Under the pieces are notes generated by a model. The model saw only the letters and a list, made by a program, of their open reading frames with translations, had not been told where the DNA came from and made no database searches. From NCBI RefSeq assembly GCF_029945925.1, contig NZ_JAQSDN010000048.1:145371-180486 (forward strand): 35,116 nucleotides of DNA, read 5' to 3'. A program made the position numbers and the translations under genes. Source of the stretch: Polaromonas sp. (lineage in GTDB: Bacteria; Pseudomonadota; Gammaproteobacteria; Burkholderiales; Burkholderiaceae_C). Shown here piece by piece: positions 1 through 6,372 of this stretch; the first letter of the stretch is position 1, and every line of letters starts with the position of its first letter.

Positions 1-21
1 CCCCCCCCCCGGGGGGGGGGG
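1..21. other. Homopolymer C10-G11 at the sequence edge
   Basis: Ten C followed directly by eleven G open the window. The cyclase reading frame is sensible up to about base 22 and would become a run of glycine and proline here, so the tract is most likely an assembly or library artefact at a contig end, not genomic sequence. Confidence 0.7.
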
Positions 22-1086
22 TGTGCCGGACCAGTCTGTCAGGTTGGCCGGATTGGGCACGGGCTGGGTCTTGTGGCTTTTCGGCTGCGTGAACAGCTGC
101 CGCGCCGCCGGGTCGGGAATCGACACCGCCAGCAGGTCGCGCAGGCCCTGGGCGCTGACGGTGCGTCGCACCGCCTTGTTGACGAGGACGTTGGCCAGCG
201 GCCCGATGCTTCTGGCGAGTTCAGCCTCGATGCCGGCCACCGCCTCGGGCGTCAGCGTGGCCAGGGCCGCGAACGAAGCGGTGTTTTCAAACCCGCTGCT
301 CGCCGGTGCGACAGGGGTTGGCCGCGACGGCCGGTCCAGCACGGCATGGATCTCGTGCGAACGCAGGTGTTTGTCCAGGTGCGGCCCCATGGCGCTGAAC
401 GTGCCGGCGGCGTTGTCCATGATGCGCGAAATGACGTCGTGGTAGGCCCGCGAGACCACGATCTGGTTGGGCTGGGCAAAGTCCATGATGCGCTGGGCCA
501 CGTTGATGCCGTCACCAACCACGCTGATACGCTGGTGGGCGTCCTGCACCATGCGCACCGGCCCCAGGTGCAGCCCGATGCGTACCGCCAGCATCTGGCC
601 GTACTTCTGCAGCAGCAGCCCGCGCAGCAGCAGCGCCGATTGCAGCGCCTCCTCGGGGTCGCCGAGAAAACAGATAGCCACGCCATCGCCGGTGTCCATC
701 ACGATGCGCGAGGATTCGGCCACGCCCTTGAGCGCCTTGCCTATCAGTTCGTTGAAGCGCTCCCTGAGCGCCAGCTGCTGGTCCACCGGATGTTTCGGAG
801 AGCCCACCAGATTCAGGAACATCACGGTGCCCAGCACATTCCTGCGCAGCGCGCCGGCGGCCAGGGCCGGGGGCTGGCTCTCCGTGCCCGCGCTGGTGAC
901 CGCAGGCGTTTGGGCGGCCGCTGCTGCCAGACCGGCGGGCGGGGGTGCGGTTCCCTCCAGCGCAGCCCGCAATGGCGCGACGCTCTGCGGCCGGCGGCCC
1001 TCGTGCGGGCTCAGCGCCCAGTCGATGGCGCGCAGCGGCGCCCCGCCGAACACCGCCGTGTTGCCGATGTCCACCGCCCTGGGCAT
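1..1086 (-). CDS. Class III adenylate/guanylate cyclase-like protein, C-terminus cut by window edge
   Basis: Leftward gene running off the left edge. After an Ala/Pro-rich N-terminal stretch (beginning MPRAVDIGNTAVFGG) comes a class III nucleotide cyclase catalytic domain: VMFLNLVGS, then VMDTGDGVAICF, then VVGDGINVAQRI. The GDG loop and the transition-state Asn and Arg (GDGINVAQR) are present. The first metal-binding Asp, normally in a FLDLVG-type strand, reads Asn (codon AAT), so catalysis is doubtful. ATG at 1086 is chosen because AGGA lies 7 nt upstream; a GTG at 1140 in the same frame overlaps the stop of a 14-codon leader by GTGA and is the alternative. Likely role is cAMP/cGMP signalling or a non-catalytic sensor. 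It is divergent from rlmB. Confidence 0.8.
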   Translation of the reverse strand, partial: MPRAVDIGNTAVFGGAPLRAIDWALSPHEGRRPQSVAPLRAALEGTAPPPAGLAAAAAQTPAVTSAGTESQPPALAAGALRRNVLGTVMFLNLVGSPKHPVDQQLALRERFNELIGKALKGVAESSRIVMDTGDGVAICFLGDPEEALQSALLLRGLLLQKYGQMLAVRIGLHLGPVRMVQDAHQRISVVGDGINVAQRIMDFAQPNQIVVSRAYHDVISRIMDNAAGTFSAMGPHLDKHLRSHEIHAVLDRPSRPTPVAPASSGFENTASFAALATLTPEAVAGIEAELARSIGPLANVLVNKAVRRTVSAQGLRDLLAVSIPDPAARQLFTQPKSHKTQPVPNPANLTDWSGTPPPPGGG

Positions 1087-1136
1087 GGTGTCGTCCTGCA
1101 CGCGTGCGGCGGGCTTCACCGGTTTTTGCCCGGTGG

Positions 1137-1181
1137 TCACCCGATCACCAACACCAGATTGAACTTCACGCGTAAACCCAT
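1137..1181 (-). CDS. Possible 14-codon leader peptide or gene relic ahead of the cyclase
   Basis: An ATG preceded by AGGGG at good spacing starts the 14-residue ORF MGLRVKFNLVLVIG, whose TGA overlaps a GTG start of the cyclase frame (GTGA). The sequence resembles the first residues of long sensor proteins with an N-terminal membrane helix (Tll0287/DUF3365-like proteins often begin this way; this is memory, not a search). It may be a translated leader coupling the cyclase, or the head of a deleted upstream gene. Expression is not shown. Confidence 0.3.
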   Translation of the reverse strand: MGLRVKFNLVLVIG

Positions 1182-1296
1182 GACGCCCCTATTTCAAAAA
1201 AACATCTTGTTACTATTTTAGGCTTGGCCTTTTGCCACCCATCCCCGCGGCGCCCCCTGCCGTCAGCAGGGCAGGTGGTGCAGCGATAATCGGGGG

Positions 1297-2046
1297 ATGT
1301 CTTCTTCCCCCAAAGTCCTGTTCGGCTTCCATGCCGTCGGCGTGCGTATCAAAACCGCCCCGCAATCTGTTTTCGAAGTGTTTTTTGACGTGTCGCGACG
1401 CGACGCGCGCATGCGCCAGTTTGTCGACCGCGCCCGCGAGGCCGGCATCCGGCTGATCGAGTCGGACGGGCTGCGGCTGGCCAAGATGTGCGGCAGCCAC
1501 GGCCACCAGGGCGTGGTGGCGCGGGTCGATGCCGTGCCGCAGGTCAAGTCGCTCGATGAACTGCTCGAGCAGCTCGAGGCCGCCGGGGAGGAGTCGCCGC
1601 TGCTGCTGGTGCTCGACGGCGTGACCGATCCGCACAACCTCGGCGCCTGCCTGCGCGTGGCCGATGGGGCCGGTGCGCACGCGGTGATAGCGCCCAAGGA
1701 CCATGCGGCCGGTATCAACGCCACGGTCGCCAAGGTGGCCAGCGGCGCTGCCGAAACCATGCCTTATTTCATGGTGACCAACCTCGCGCGCACGCTCGGC
1801 GAGCTCAAGGAACGCAACATCTGGTGCATAGGCACCAGCGATGATGCCGAAAAAACCATTTACGACGTGGACCTCAAGGGCCCGGTGGCCCTGGTGCTGG
1901 GCGCCGAAGGCGAGGGCATGCGCCAGCTCACGCGCAAGACCTGCGACGAGCTGGTCCGCATCCCGATGCGCGGCGCTGTCGAAAGCCTCAACGTGTCGGT
2001 GGCCAGCGGCGTCTGCCTCTACGAGGCGCTGCGCCAGCGCAGCTGA
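1297..2046 (+). CDS. rlmB: 23S rRNA (guanosine-2'-O)-methyltransferase RlmB
   Basis: 249 residues. SPOUT-class methyltransferase that 2'-O-methylates G2251 in the peptidyl-transferase loop of 23S rRNA using SAM. The N-terminal substrate-binding domain starts with VLFGFHAV (residues about 7-14) and covers about residues 1-85. The SPOUT domain shows VTDPHNLGACLRVADGAGAHAVI (residues about 109-131), the SAM-knot strands LVLGAEGEGM, and IPMRGAVESLNVSVASGVCLYE near the C-terminus. These three motifs and the length are typical of TrmH/RlmB proteins. ATG at 1297 is the first start and gives full family length. It is a single gene, divergent from the cyclase, followed by a dispersed repeat. Confidence 0.95.
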   Translation: MSSSPKVLFGFHAVGVRIKTAPQSVFEVFFDVSRRDARMRQFVDRAREAGIRLIESDGLRLAKMCGSHGHQGVVARVDAVPQVKSLDELLEQLEAAGEESPLLLVLDGVTDPHNLGACLRVADGAGAHAVIAPKDHAAGINATVAKVASGAAETMPYFMVTNLARTLGELKERNIWCIGTSDDAEKTIYDVDLKGPVALVLGAEGEGMRQLTRKTCDELVRIPMRGAVESLNVSVASGVCLYEALRQRS

Positions 2047-2055
2047 GTGCGTCGC

Positions 2056-2127
2056 CAATAGCTCTCTTTTTGATAGCTGTCGGCGCCCTGTCCGTAAGGG
2101 CACAAGCCCTTTTTCATTTGAAATTTC
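2056..2127 (+). repeat. Comamonadaceae-type dispersed repeat, copy R1
   Basis: Starts with the core AATAGCT, an 8-9 nt T-rich spacer and ATAGCTG, then GGCGC, GTCC, AAGGGC and a T-rich tail ending ATTTGAAA. Matches the other copies in order of blocks and in orientation. It lies just after the rlmB stop, between convergent genes, where it may also act as a transcript 3' end. Confidence 0.7.
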
Positions 2128-2157
2128 CAGCCCCGCGGCATGGCGTGTGCTGTGCGG

Positions 2158-2736
2158 CTAGATCCAGCCGAACCAGCCCAGCAGCGCGCCGGCCCCCAGC
2201 AGCCACAGCAAATGCGTGCGGGTGCGCCAGACAATCAGCGCCGTCACCACGGTCAGCAGTGCCACCGGCCAGTCTTTCAGGCTGGTGACGTTGGCGCTGG
2301 CCAGAATCCAGCCGGTGGCAATCAGCAGCGCAATCACGATGGGCGCCATGCCCTGCTTGAAGGCGCGCACCCAGCGCAGGTTGCGGTTGCGGTGGCCCCA
2401 GCTGGCGGCCAGGTAGGTCAGTGTGGTGCTGGGCAGCATGATGCCCAACATGGTGACCAACACGCCGAACAGGCCCAGCAGCGGGCCGCCCGCGTTCAGG
2501 CCCACCTGCCAGCCCATCAGCGCAACAAACAGCACGTTGGGGCCGGGCGCGGCCTGGGCAATTGCCACCGAGGCGTTGAACTGCGGGTCAGTCAGCCAGT
2601 GCTGCCGGTCCACCAGGTAGCGGTGCATGTCGGGCGCGGTGGTGATGGCGCCGCCAATTGACAGCAGCGACAGCGACAGGAAATGCACAAACATGCCGAG
2701 CCAGTCCGTCCATTGCAGGTTCAGGCTCAGGCTCAT
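2158..2736 (-). CDS. Chromate transporter, second half-protein (CHR domain)
   Basis: 192 residues. One CHR domain of a short-chain chromate/sulfate transporter (ChrA superfamily) with about six hydrophobic segments. The CHR signature is seen as SLSLLSIGGAITTAPDMHRYLV near the N-terminus and AQAAPGPNVLFVALMGW (the APGPN motif) further on. The ATG at 2736 overlaps the stop of the upstream half-protein (ATGA), so the two are translationally coupled and probably form an antiparallel heterodimer, as known for paired short ChrA proteins. The exported ion could be chromate or another anion. Confidence 0.88.
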   Translation of the reverse strand: MSLSLNLQWTDWLGMFVHFLSLSLLSIGGAITTAPDMHRYLVDRQHWLTDPQFNASVAIAQAAPGPNVLFVALMGWQVGLNAGGPLLGLFGVLVTMLGIMLPSTTLTYLAASWGHRNRNLRWVRAFKQGMAPIVIALLIATGWILASANVTSLKDWPVALLTVVTALIVWRTRTHLLWLLGAGALLGWFGWI

Positions 2737-3317
2737 GGGGCGAGCTTGCGGTAGGTCAGGGTGCAGGCCAGCCCGCCGAGGCCGAGCAGCACATAGGCCA
2801 GCGGCAGGCGCAGCAAGGCGATGGCGGCAAAACACGCCACGGCGAGAGCAATACAGGCCGGCAGCCCGAGCGGGTGGGTTTTCAGCGCGCCCATGAGTTT
2901 GAAGCCGGTGGCGGCGATCAGGCCCGCGGCCACCGCCCCCATGCCGCGCAACGCGCCGGCCACACCGGGGTGGTCGGCGAACTGCGCATACACCAGCGCC
3001 AGCAGCAACACCACCAGCAGCGGCACCGCGAGCATGCCGGCCAGGGCCGCCATGGCGCCGCGCAGGCCGAAGTAGCGGTGGCCAATCATGAGCGAGAGGT
3101 TGACGACGTTGGGCCCGGGCATGATTTGCGCCACGGCCCATTCCTCGACAAACTCTTCGCGCGTCATCCAGCGTTTTTTCTCGACCAGTTCACGCTGCAC
3201 GACGGCCAGCACACCACCGAAACCCTGCAGCGCCAGCAGGGTGAAGGAGACAAACAGGTCGGTCAGGGACCGGGGCTGCGGGCGAGTGGCTTCTTGCGTG
3301 CCTGGCGGTGCATTCAT
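2733..3317 (-). CDS. Chromate transporter, first half-protein (CHR domain)
   Basis: 194 residues. N-terminal partner of a split ChrA-type transporter: TLLALQGFGGVLAVVQRELVE near residue 30 and the motif AQIMPGPNVVNLSLMIG correspond to the conserved first loop and the PGPN motif of the CHR domain. About six hydrophobic segments follow. ATG at 3317 starts 7 nt after the EamA stop, and its stop overlaps the start of the second half, so it sits in a tight leftward operon with a MarR-GNAT protein and an EamA exporter. Confidence 0.88.
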   Translation of the reverse strand: MNAPPGTQEATRPQPRSLTDLFVSFTLLALQGFGGVLAVVQRELVEKKRWMTREEFVEEWAVAQIMPGPNVVNLSLMIGHRYFGLRGAMAALAGMLAVPLLVVLLLALVYAQFADHPGVAGALRGMGAVAAGLIAATGFKLMGALKTHPLGLPACIALAVACFAAIALLRLPLAYVLLGLGGLACTLTYRKLAP

Positions 3318-3324
3318 GGGCCGA

Positions 3325-4242
3325 TTATCGCCGTGCCGGCGCCGCGCCGCGGGTCGCCAGCCACAAACCGGAAGCTATTAAAAAGATAGCTGCTGCCGAC
3401 CATGGGGAAAGGGCTTCGCCGAGAAAAAGTACGCCAAGCAGGGCCGCCGTCAGCGGGTTGAGCGCGAGAAAAACGGTGACCCGTGTCGGCGACTCGTGCT
3501 TGAGGGCGTAGAGCCACCAGAAGTAGCCGATGCCGCTGGAGATCCCGATCAGGGCGACCACGGTCCAGCTCTGCAGGCCGAGCGCCATGACCCGCGCCGG
3601 CCAGTTTTCGGTCAGGGCCAGCAGGCCGAGAAACAGCACCGACACCAGCATCGCAAAACTGGACACCGCCAGCGTCGGGTAACGCTGCAGGTAAGGGCGG
3701 TACAACACGCTGCACAGCGCCCCGACGCCGGCACTGGCCAGCACGGCCGCCTCTCCCCACCAGTGGCCCGGGTGCGGCACCTGGAGTTTGGGCCACAGCG
3801 ACAGCGCCACGCCGGTGATGGACAACAACACGCCGGCCAGCAGCGCGGCAGAAATGCGCTCGCGCCCGAGCGCGCTGGACAGCAGCAGGGTCAGCAACGG
3901 AAACAGGCTGAAAATCAGCGCCGCCTGAGCGGCTTCGATGTGCTGCAAGCCGTAATTGAGCAGTGCGATCAATACCGCAAACTGGCCGGCACCGAGCGCG
4001 GCCATGGCCAGCCAGTCAGAAATTGCTATATTTTTAATAGCTGCTCGCGCTTGTCCATCAAGGGCTGGCGCCATGAAATGCTTCAAAAAGAAGGGCAGCA
4101 GGCAGGCAAAACCAATCGCATAACGCAGCAGCGCCAGGGTCAGCGGCGGCACCTCGGCCACGACAAAACGCGAGGCCACGATGGCCGCGCCGACCTGCAC
4201 GCCGGTGGCGGCTGCGGCCAGCAGCGCCAGGTTGAACTTCAC
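3325..4242 (-). CDS. EamA/DMT-family transporter carrying a repeat-derived insertion
   Basis: 305 residues with about ten hydrophobic segments in two EamA repeats, the drug/metabolite transporter layout of inner-membrane exporters. Landmarks are LTLALLRYAIGF (helix 2), AALIFSLFPLLTLLLS (helix 4) and the LGEALS motif near the C-terminus. The start is GTG at 4242 (reads VKFNLALLAAAATGVQVG), 16 nt after the stop of the MarR-GNAT gene; the longer open frame upstream overlaps that gene and is not used. Residues about 52-74, in the helix 2-3 loop, are encoded by a full copy of the dispersed repeat (R3), and the last helix carries the repeat core (R2). Substrate unknown; amino acids or metabolites are usual for the family. 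Confidence 0.85.
   Translation of the reverse strand: MKFNLALLAAAATGVQVGAAIVASRFVVAEVPPLTLALLRYAIGFACLLPFFLKHFMAPALDGQARAAIKNIAISDWLAMAALGAGQFAVLIALLNYGLQHIEAAQAALIFSLFPLLTLLLSSALGRERISAALLAGVLLSITGVALSLWPKLQVPHPGHWWGEAAVLASAGVGALCSVLYRPYLQRYPTLAVSSFAMLVSVLFLGLLALTENWPARVMALGLQSWTVVALIGISSGIGYFWWLYALKHESPTRVTVFLALNPLTAALLGVLFLGEALSPWSAAAIFLIASGLWLATRGAAPARR
3374..3393 (+). repeat. Repeat core inside the EamA gene, copy R2
   Basis: GCTATT, five A, GATAGCTGC matches the palindromic core of the dispersed repeat. It is read in the EamA frame as AAAIFLIAS in the last membrane helix. The flank partly matches other copies, but that part encodes the conserved LGEALS motif, so only the core is good evidence and chance similarity is possible. 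Confidence 0.4.
4023..4087 (+). repeat. Full repeat copy R3 inside the EamA coding sequence
   Basis: Core TTGCTAT, T-rich centre, AATAGCTGCT, then CGCGCTTGTCCATCAAGGGCT and a tail GCGCCATGAAATGC ending in a run of A. This is among the best-conserved copies in the window. It is in frame on the opposite strand and encodes HFMAPALDGQARAAIKNIAI of the EamA protein. Confidence 0.75.
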
Positions 4243-4258
4243 CGGGGCGGCTGCCGGT

Positions 4259-5212
4259 TCACAGCCGCAGTTCCCAGGTCTCGCCGACCAGGTCTTTGCC
4301 GAAGCCGGAGTAGGGCTCGCTTTTGACCAGCTGGAAGCCGCGCCTGGCATACAGGGCGCGCGCGCTGTCCAGGCAGCTGTTGGTCCAGAGCACCATTTTT
4401 TTGTAGCCCTTGCTGCGCGCAAAGGCCAGGCACTCATCGGTCAGGTGCGCGCCCAGGCCCAGGCCGCGTGCCTGCGGCGTCAGGATCAGCAGGCGCAGCT
4501 GCGCCACGGTTTTGGACTTGCGCACGACAAAGGCCGAACCGACCCGCTCGCCATTGACCTCGGCGATCCAGCAACGCTCCCAGTCGGGCTGGTGGTGGCG
4601 CACATAGCCGGCGACGATCTCCGCCACCAGCGCTTCGAAGGTGCTGTCCCAGCCGTACTCGCGGGCGTAGACCTCGCCATGCTGCTGCACCACCCAGCCC
4701 ATGTCGCCGGGTTGCGGGTCGCGCAGCACCACGTTTTGTGGGGCGGGGGAAGTGTCAGGCGCCAGCAGGCGCTGCACGGTGGCCAGCGCCTGGGTAAGTT
4801 GCTGCTGCGCCGGCCTGGCCAGCGGTGCCAGCAGGGCGGCCGCCTCGTCGCGCGAGCGTTGCTGCAGCGGTGCAAAAGCCTGGTGGCCGGCCTCGGTGAG
4901 TTGCAGCAGGCTTTGCCGGGCATCGGTGGGCGAGGGTGTGCGTGTCAGCCACTGCCGGGCCTCGAAGCGGCGCAGGATGCGGCTCAGGTAACCGGCATCG
5001 AGGGACAGCTCACGGCCCAGTTCCGTGGCGGTGGTCTGCCGGCGGTGCGCCAGTTCGTAGAGCACACGCACGTCGGTCAGCGACAGGTCGCTGCCGAGGT
5101 AGGGTGTGAGCACGCCGATGCGCTGCGTGTAGAAACGGTTGAAGCTGCGCAGTGCCTTGACGTGGGCGGCGGAGACGGACGTGGAAGCGGTACGCGGTGG
5201 CATGGTAGCCAT
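4259..5212 (-). CDS. MarR-GNAT fusion protein (winged-helix regulator plus N-acetyltransferase)
   Basis: 317 residues from ATG 5212. N-terminal MarR domain (about residues 5-145): LTDVRVLYELAHR, ATELGRELSLDAGYLSRILRRFEARQWL (recognition helix) and a wing with SPTDARQSLLQLT. C-terminal GNAT domain (about residues 155-315): AQLRLLILTPQARGLGLGAHLTDECL holds the acetyl-CoA loop Q/RxxGxG/A, followed by YKKMVLWTNSCLDSARALYARRGFQL. Such fusions occur in many Proteobacteria and couple regulation with acetylation of an unknown substrate. The open frame extends to a TTG inside a palindrome at 5222-5244; ATG 5212 (or 5203) is more likely. First gene of the run with EamA and the split ChrA, just after the MarR gene. 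Confidence 0.88.
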   Translation of the reverse strand: MATMPPRTASTSVSAAHVKALRSFNRFYTQRIGVLTPYLGSDLSLTDVRVLYELAHRRQTTATELGRELSLDAGYLSRILRRFEARQWLTRTPSPTDARQSLLQLTEAGHQAFAPLQQRSRDEAAALLAPLARPAQQQLTQALATVQRLLAPDTSPAPQNVVLRDPQPGDMGWVVQQHGEVYAREYGWDSTFEALVAEIVAGYVRHHQPDWERCWIAEVNGERVGSAFVVRKSKTVAQLRLLILTPQARGLGLGAHLTDECLAFARSKGYKKMVLWTNSCLDSARALYARRGFQLVKSEPYSGFGKDLVGETWELRL

Positions 5213-5221
5213 GATCCATCG

Positions 5222-5244
5222 TTTACTTGACTGAGTCAAGTAAA
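5222..5244. promoter_or_regulatory. Perfect inverted repeat, likely MarR-type operator
   Basis: Arms TTTACTTGAC and GTCAAGTAAA around TGA form a perfect 10-bp inverted repeat with a 3-nt centre. It ends 10 nt upstream of the MarR-GNAT ATG. Size, symmetry and position fit an autoregulatory MarR-family operator that also carries a TTGAC -35-like element. Confidence 0.6.
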
Positions 5245-5274
5245 TGATGACCGACGGATCGCAGGCAACTGCGG

Positions 5275-5745
5275 TCAGCCCCCGTCGCCGCGGCTGATCA
5301 GGGTGCGCAGGATCTTCTTCAGGGCCGTGACGTCACGTTCGCTGAAGCCCTGCAGCAGCAAGTCTTCATGCGCCTTGGCCTGGGCCAGCAGGGCCGCCAC
5401 GGTGGCGCGGCCCTGAGCCGTTTCGAAGACCAGGGTGCGGCGTGCGTCAGCCGGGTCTTCGCCACGCCGCACCCAGCCGGCTTTTTCCATGCGCTGCACG
5501 AGTTTGGTCAGCGTCGGTTGCTGGGTCAGGATCTCGCGCGCGAGCTCGCCAATCGTCAGGCCGTCACCGTCCGACAAGGTGGCCAGCAGCCGCCATTCCA
5601 GCTGGCTCAAACCAGCCGCCTGGACCTGGGCGTGGAATTCGCTGTACACCGTGTGGCTGGCCCGCGCGAGCAGGTAGGACAGGTAGCCGTCGATGAAACG
5701 GCACTCAGCCGCTGGCGCACCGGCCGGTTTGCGGGAGCGGCTCAT
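5275..5745 (-). CDS. MarR-family transcriptional regulator
   Basis: 156 residues from ATG 5745, which has GAGG 7-8 nt upstream; the open frame continues to 5805 but that would place translation across the divergent operator. Winged helix-turn-helix: LSQLEWRLLATLSDGDGLTIGELAREILTQQPTLTKLVQRMEKAGWVRR with a wing EDPADARRTLVFET, then dimerisation helices. Divergent from the flavin reductase that opens the catabolic cluster, with a palindrome in the shared promoter, the arrangement expected for a local repressor released by a pathway compound (compare HpaR and NicR; ligand not known here). Downstream, the MarR-GNAT gene starts 62 nt after its stop. Confidence 0.88.
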   Translation of the reverse strand: MSRSRKPAGAPAAECRFIDGYLSYLLARASHTVYSEFHAQVQAAGLSQLEWRLLATLSDGDGLTIGELAREILTQQPTLTKLVQRMEKAGWVRRGEDPADARRTLVFETAQGRATVAALLAQAKAHEDLLLQGFSERDVTALKKILRTLISRGDGG

Positions 5746-5782
5746 GGTGTGCCTCGCCCGAGAGGAGGCCGGGTTGGTGCGC

Positions 5783-5810
5783 TTGCGTATTGCATGAATA
5801 TTCATATATT
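5783..5810 (+). promoter_or_regulatory. Divergent promoter with a 12-bp palindrome
   Basis: ATGAATATTCAT at 5794-5805 is a perfect palindrome. TTGCGT (5783-5788) and TATATT (5805-5810), 16 bp apart, make a plausible sigma-70 promoter towards the flavin reductase, with the palindrome in its spacer. A transcription start about 7 nt on would leave almost no leader before ATG 5820. Binding by the adjacent MarR is inferred. Confidence 0.45.
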
Positions 5811-5819
5811 ATGCGGCGA

Positions 5820-6353
5820 ATGACTATTGCCCTGCAAGCCACCCCGGGTCCCGATGCTCTTGTTCGCGCCGCGGCGCCGGACAGCCGGGCCCTGCGCACC
5901 GCGCTGGGCCAGTTCGCCACCGGCATCACGGTGGTGACCACCCGTGCCGGCAGCGGTCCTTTTGTCGGGCTCACGGTCAATTCGTTTTCGGCGCTCTCGC
6001 TGGAGCCGCCGTTGATCCTCTGGTCGCTGCGCTGCAGTTCGCCCAGCCTGCCGGTCTTCGAAGAGGCTGATCGTTTTGTCGTCAACGTGCTGGCCGAAGC
6101 CCAAGTGGAGGTGTCGCGCCGTTTTGCCTCGCCCCAGGCCGACAAGTTCGAGGGGGTGCCGCATGCGGAAAACACCTGGGGGCTGCCGCTCCTGCATGGC
6201 GCCAGCGCCTGGTTCGAATGCCGCACGGTCTCGCGGCAAATCGCCGGCGACCATTGTCTGTTCATTGCCGAGGTCGAGCGCTTCACGCTGTCCGAGGCGG
6301 CGCCGCTGCTGTTTCATGCCGGCGCGTATTTCGCGCTCGGTTCACGTCTTTAG
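5820..6353 (+). CDS. Flavin reductase-like (FMN-binding split-barrel) protein
   Basis: 177 residues. Flavin reductase-like domain across nearly the whole protein: LGQFATGITVVTT, FVGLTVNSFSALSLEPPLILWSL (flavin-binding region), FVVNVLAEAQ and DHCLFIAEVE. Family members (HpaC, NtaB and others) reduce FMN or FAD with NAD(P)H and pass it to a separate flavin monooxygenase. ATG 5820 is chosen; ATG 5811 is three codons upstream, and a TTG further up lies in the operator. It starts the five-gene catabolic run, and the only flavoprotein nearby that could receive the reduced flavin is the acyl-CoA-dehydrogenase-like protein at 8227-9513. Confidence 0.88.
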   Translation: MTIALQATPGPDALVRAAAPDSRALRTALGQFATGITVVTTRAGSGPFVGLTVNSFSALSLEPPLILWSLRCSSPSLPVFEEADRFVVNVLAEAQVEVSRRFASPQADKFEGVPHAENTWGLPLLHGASAWFECRTVSRQIAGDHCLFIAEVERFTLSEAAPLLFHAGAYFALGSRL

Positions 6354-6372
6354 CCTTTAAGAAAGAGTTTTC

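Noticed and set aside
73..1221. 382-codon open frame on the plus strand
   Set aside because: Antisense to the cyclase domain, whose motifs are clear on the minus strand.
4181..5230. 349-codon open frame on the plus strand
   Set aside because: Antisense to the MarR-GNAT gene; no domain.
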